A DNA stretch of 64,000 nucleotides, taken from NCBI RefSeq assembly GCF_034670005.1, contig NZ_JAXMOH010000001.1:558001-622000 (forward strand). The letters are read 5' to 3'. Shown in pieces: positions 60,896-64,000 of this stretch (positions within the stretch are counted from its first letter, which is position 1; each line of letters starts with the position of its first letter). The position numbers and the translations under genes were made by a program. The DNA comes from Thalassobius sp034670005. GTDB taxonomy: Bacteria > Pseudomonadota > Alphaproteobacteria > Rhodobacterales > Rhodobacteraceae. The notes under the pieces are model-generated. The model saw only the letters and a list, made by a program, of their open reading frames with translations, was not told where the DNA came from and ran no database searches.

Positions 60896-62014
60896 ATGAA
60901 ATTCAGCATCGAACGCGGGGTGCTTCTGAAAGCTGTGTCGCAGGCGCAATCAGTCGTCGAACGGCGCAACACGATCCCCATCCTTGCCAATGTCCTGATC
61001 GAAGCCGAAGGCGACAATGTTTCGTTCCGCGCCACCGATCTGGACATCGAAGTGGTCGACAAAGCCCCGGCGCAAGTCGAGAAGGCGGGCGCCACCACGG
61101 TTTCTGCCGTAACACTGCATGAAATTGTCCGCAAACTGCCAGATGGTGCGCTGGTCACACTCAGCGACGATGGTACCGCCGGTCGGCTGACCGTCGAAGC
61201 AGGCCGATCGAATTTCAATCTGGCAACCCTGCCCCGGGAAGATTTCCCGGTGATGGCCAGTTCGGAATACCAGTCGAATTTCAGCGCCCCTGCCCCGATG
61301 CTGCGCCGCCTGTTCGACAAATCGAAATTCGCCATTTCGACCGAAGAAACCCGGTACTATCTGAATGGCGTTTACCTGCATGTCGCCGATGGCGATGGCG
61401 GCAAGGTGCTCCGCGCGGTCGCGACCGACGGCCACAGGTTAGCCCGGATTGATGCCGATCTACCTTCCGGGGCAGAAGACATGCCCGGTGTGATCGTACC
61501 GCGCAAAACCGTGGGAGAGCTGCGCAAGCTCTTGGACGATGACGAGATGAAAATCGCGGTATCGGTCAGTGAAACCAAAATCCGCTTCGCCACCCCGAAC
61601 ATCACCCTGACCTCCAAGGTGATTGACGGCACCTTCCCCGATTACAGCCGGGTGATCCCGGTCGGCAATACCCGCAAGATGGAAGTCGACGCTGGCGATT
61701 TCGCCGCCGCGGTAGACCGGGTTGCGACGGTATCGTCGGAAAGATCCCGCGCGGTCAAGATGGCGCTGGACCACGACAAGCTGGTCCTGTCTGTCAACGC
61801 TCCTGATAGCGGTGCTGCCGAGGAAGAACTGGCCGTGGCTTATAACGATGAACGGCTTGAGATTGGGTTCAACGCGAAATACCTGCTTGAAATCGCCAGT
61901 CAGGTAGACCGCGAAAATGCCGTTTTCCTGTTCAACTCGGCCGGTGATCCGACTCTGATGCGCGAAGGCAATGACACCTCGGCAGTCTATGTGGTCATGC
62001 CCATGCGCGTCTGA
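60896..62014 (+). CDS. dnaN: DNA polymerase III beta clamp
   Basis: This 372-residue sliding clamp tethers DNA polymerase III to DNA. MKFSIERGVLLKAVSQAQSVVERRNTIPILANVLIEAEGD is the standard start, and the C-terminus VVMPMRV is the typical clamp end. Its length matches the family. A GGAGCGAGGGA stretch precedes ATG 60896; the longer frame runs back into non-coding DNA. The recF gene follows at 62077. Confidence 0.97.
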   Translation: MKFSIERGVLLKAVSQAQSVVERRNTIPILANVLIEAEGDNVSFRATDLDIEVVDKAPAQVEKAGATTVSAVTLHEIVRKLPDGALVTLSDDGTAGRLTVEAGRSNFNLATLPREDFPVMASSEYQSNFSAPAPMLRRLFDKSKFAISTEETRYYLNGVYLHVADGDGGKVLRAVATDGHRLARIDADLPSGAEDMPGVIVPRKTVGELRKLLDDDEMKIAVSVSETKIRFATPNITLTSKVIDGTFPDYSRVIPVGNTRKMEVDAGDFAAAVDRVATVSSERSRAVKMALDHDKLVLSVNAPDSGAAEEELAVAYNDERLEIGFNAKYLLEIASQVDRENAVFLFNSAGDPTLMREGNDTSAVYVVMPMRV

Positions 62015-62076
62015 GGTGTGGCGGCAGTTGACACAATTTCCGGGACGGTTTCTGCATCAGAAAGCGCCGGTGCCAG

Positions 62077-63186
62077 ATGGCTGATCTTGCGCTCAAACAG
62101 CTGACGCTGTCACATTTTCGGTCTCATAAAACGGGCCGGATAGAGTGCGATGCGCGCCCGGTCGCGATCTTTGGTCAAAACGGATCGGGAAAGACCAATA
62201 TCCTGGAAGCGGTTTCGCTGTTTTCCCCCGGTCGCGGGCTTCGGCGCGCTTCGGCAGAAGAGATGATGCGGCGTCCCGAAACGCTGGGCTGGAAAATCAC
62301 CGGTCTGTTGCAATGCGGGCCGCAGCTGCATGAAGTCGAAATATGGTCTGAAAACGGGTCCGCGCGACAATTGCGTATTGACGGCAAATCAGCCGCGCAA
62401 CTGGAACTGGCGCGACTGTCGCGGGTGCTTTGGCTGATCCCGTCGATGGATCGGCTCTGGATCGAAGGCGCAGAAGGGCGGCGGCGATTTCTGGACCGGA
62501 TGACCCTGTCCTTCTTTCCCGAACATGCCGACGCTACGCTGGCCTATGAAAAGGCGATGCGAGAACGCAACCGGCTGCTCAAGGATCAGGTCCGCGATGC
62601 CCATTGGTATGGCGCGCTTGAAGCGCAGATGGCGCAGAACGGCTGGAAAATCCACACCCATCGCTGCGCCACATTAGACTTTCTGGCACAGGCACAGGCG
62701 CAGACCGAAACCGCCTTCCCCACTGCGACGTTGGACCTGATGCAAAGCGAAGGAGAGATGCCGGAAACCGAAACCGATCTGCGTGACGCTCTGGCAGAAA
62801 GCCGGTTTCGAGATCTGTCCGCCGGACGCAGCCTGGTCGGCCCTCACCGTACCGACCTCTTTGGTGTCTTTGAGGCCAAGGGCGTACCCGCCAGGGACTG
62901 CTCCACTGGCGAACAGAAAGCGCTGCTGGTGTCGCTGATTCTGGCCAATGCACGGGCACTGTCGGACCGGATCGGAATGCCGCCAATCCTGTTGCTGGAC
63001 GAAATCGCGGCCCATCTCGATGCCGGGCGTCTGGCCGCGCTTTATGATGAAATCATCGGTTTCGGGGCACAGGCTTGGATGACGGGCACCGGACCCGAAC
63101 TGTTCGATGCATTGGGCAATCGCGCGCAATATCTGGAAATTCAGGAATCAGGCGGAGTGTCCGATATCATTGCGAAAGCGACCTGA
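62077..63186 (+). CDS. recF: DNA replication and repair protein RecF
   Basis: This 369-residue SMC-like ATPase helps load RecA at gaps. Walker A is GQNGSGKTNILEA, the signature motif lies in DCSTGEQKALLVSLILANA, and Walker B is PPILLLDEIAAHLDAGR. The N-terminal LTLSHFRSH start is typical. It completes the dnaA-dnaN-recF block; gyrB is often next in other bacteria but here a synthetase-like gene follows. Confidence 0.95.
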   Translation: MADLALKQLTLSHFRSHKTGRIECDARPVAIFGQNGSGKTNILEAVSLFSPGRGLRRASAEEMMRRPETLGWKITGLLQCGPQLHEVEIWSENGSARQLRIDGKSAAQLELARLSRVLWLIPSMDRLWIEGAEGRRRFLDRMTLSFFPEHADATLAYEKAMRERNRLLKDQVRDAHWYGALEAQMAQNGWKIHTHRCATLDFLAQAQAQTETAFPTATLDLMQSEGEMPETETDLRDALAESRFRDLSAGRSLVGPHRTDLFGVFEAKGVPARDCSTGEQKALLVSLILANARALSDRIGMPPILLLDEIAAHLDAGRLAALYDEIIGFGAQAWMTGTGPELFDALGNRAQYLEIQESGGVSDIIAKAT

Positions 63187-63260
63187 AACCGCAAAGCAGA
63201 ACTTGATTCCGCATCACGAACAATGAATAGTGCGCCCGACCAACGCGAAGGAGGACGCGC

Positions 63261-64000
63261 ATGGGCCTAATCACCCCCCCAAATCCGGAAACTATGCCGG
63301 AACTGAACGTAATCGACGCCATTCGCGCACGGGCCAAGGAAACCCCTGAGAAAGAAGCGGTCGTCTGCGGCGATATCCGCCAAAGCTGGGCCGACTTCGA
63401 CCAACGCAGCAATCGCTGCGCCAACGCGCTGATCGAACTGGGTATCCATAAGGGCGACCGTGTTGCGATCTTGTCACCGAATTCGGCACCCTATGCCGAA
63501 ATTTTCATCGGCACGCTCAAGGCCGGGGCCTGCATCGTGCCGCTTTCGACCATGGCCTCGAGCGAAGCGCTGGAAAAAATGATCGTCGATAGCGGCTCCA
63601 AAGTCCTGTTCCTGGCGGATCACTATCGCGATCTGGCCGCGCCGTTTCTTGATACCCTCGAAACGCATCTGGTCGCGCTGGATTTCGACGCTGTCGGATT
63701 TACCGGATACGAAACGCTGTTGGCCCATCAGCCAGACAGCGATCCGATGGTTACGGTTAATTGGGATGACCCATTCAACATCATCTATTCCTCCGGAACC
63801 ACCGGCACCCCCAAGGGTATTCTGCACAGTCACTGGCTACGCGCGATACAAATGGAACGGGCCGAACCCAGCGGCTATTGCGATAATGCCCGCACATTAT
63901 TGTCGACACCGCTTTATTCCAACACCACCATCGTATCTTTCCTGCCGACCCTGTTCGGCGGGTCCACCGTACATCTGATGGGGAAATTCGACGCCCGCCG
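63261..64000 (+). CDS. AMP-binding acyl-CoA synthetase-like protein, 5' part
   Basis: This is the N-terminal part (about 246 residues) of an AMP-forming ligase; the gene runs off the window. It begins VIDAIRARAKETPEKEAVVCGDIRQSWADFDQRSNRCANALIELGI and has the AMP-binding P-loop IIYSSGTTGTPKGILHSH. GAAGGAGG lies about seven bases before ATG 63261, a strong ribosome site. It probably activates a fatty or aromatic acid as the CoA ester; the substrate cannot be told from this part. Confidence 0.92.
   Translation, partial: MGLITPPNPETMPELNVIDAIRARAKETPEKEAVVCGDIRQSWADFDQRSNRCANALIELGIHKGDRVAILSPNSAPYAEIFIGTLKAGACIVPLSTMASSEALEKMIVDSGSKVLFLADHYRDLAAPFLDTLETHLVALDFDAVGFTGYETLLAHQPDSDPMVTVNWDDPFNIIYSSGTTGTPKGILHSHWLRAIQMERAEPSGYCDNARTLLSTPLYSNTTIVSFLPTLFGGSTVHLMGKFDAR

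Noticed and set aside
1..64000. tRNA, rRNA, CRISPR arrays, insertion sequences and prophage genes
   Set aside because: No cloverleaf, regularly spaced repeats, transposase motif or phage structural gene was seen on either strand by eye.

Overview
The window looks like chromosomal DNA of a marine-type Rhodobacterales bacterium (Roseobacter group or a close relative, Alphaproteobacteria). The evidence is a moderately high GC content, the right-hand order ubiB-ubiE / mutM / enoyl-CoA hydratase / rpsT / dnaA / dnaN / recF, a complete alphaproteobacterial C-P lyase (phn) locus, and a characteristic intergenic block between phnK and phnL. The assignment is inference from gene order and protein style; no 16S gene is present.

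Region A (1-38457) is an exopolysaccharide (EPS) locus. It holds the end of an undecaprenyl-phosphate sugar transferase, seven glycosyltransferases, a WecG/TagA-type transferase, an O-antigen polymerase/ligase-like membrane protein, a flippase, a Wzz/GumC-like chain-length protein with a separate CpsD-like kinase, nucleotide-sugar style oxidoreductases and epimerases (one of them a fusion), a GMC oxidoreductase, an SDR and an OafA/SGNH acyltransferase. A 933-residue secreted protein with two candidate glycoside-hydrolase glutamates and RTX-type repeats sits among them.

The most unusual part is 11244-23928, a compact four-gene natural-product operon inside the EPS locus: a KS-AT-KR-DH-ACP-TE polyketide synthase, a family 2 glycosyltransferase, an NRPS, and a 4'-phosphopantetheinyl transferase that can activate both carrier proteins. 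The NRPS has an N-terminal formyltransferase domain, a remnant condensation region, an adenylation domain interrupted by a luciferase-like FMN monooxygenase, and a T domain. The NRPS has no release domain and the PKS ends in a thioesterase, so the line can be read as NRPS first, PKS second. It would make a small formylated or oxidised amino-acyl ketide, which could be free, glycosylated, or attached to the EPS.

Region B (38458-53543) is a phosphonate locus. It contains phnCDEE with a hexapeptide acyltransferase, phnM and phnF on the minus strand, phnGHIJKLN on the plus strand, a DUF1045/2H phosphoesterase-like gene, a second phnM, and a kinase-fold phosphotransferase. A PHO-box-like element, a -10 box and a TGTCTA/TAGACA operator lie between phnF and phnG, which suggests activation by PhoB and repression by PhnF. 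phnP and phnO were not seen.

Region C (53621-64000) is housekeeping: ubiquinone synthesis, DNA repair, ribosomal protein S20, and the replication genes dnaA, dnaN and recF. One lower-GC membrane-protein gene is wedged between ubiE and mutM. The window ends inside an acyl-CoA synthetase-like gene. No tRNA, rRNA, CRISPR array, insertion sequence or transposase was seen.
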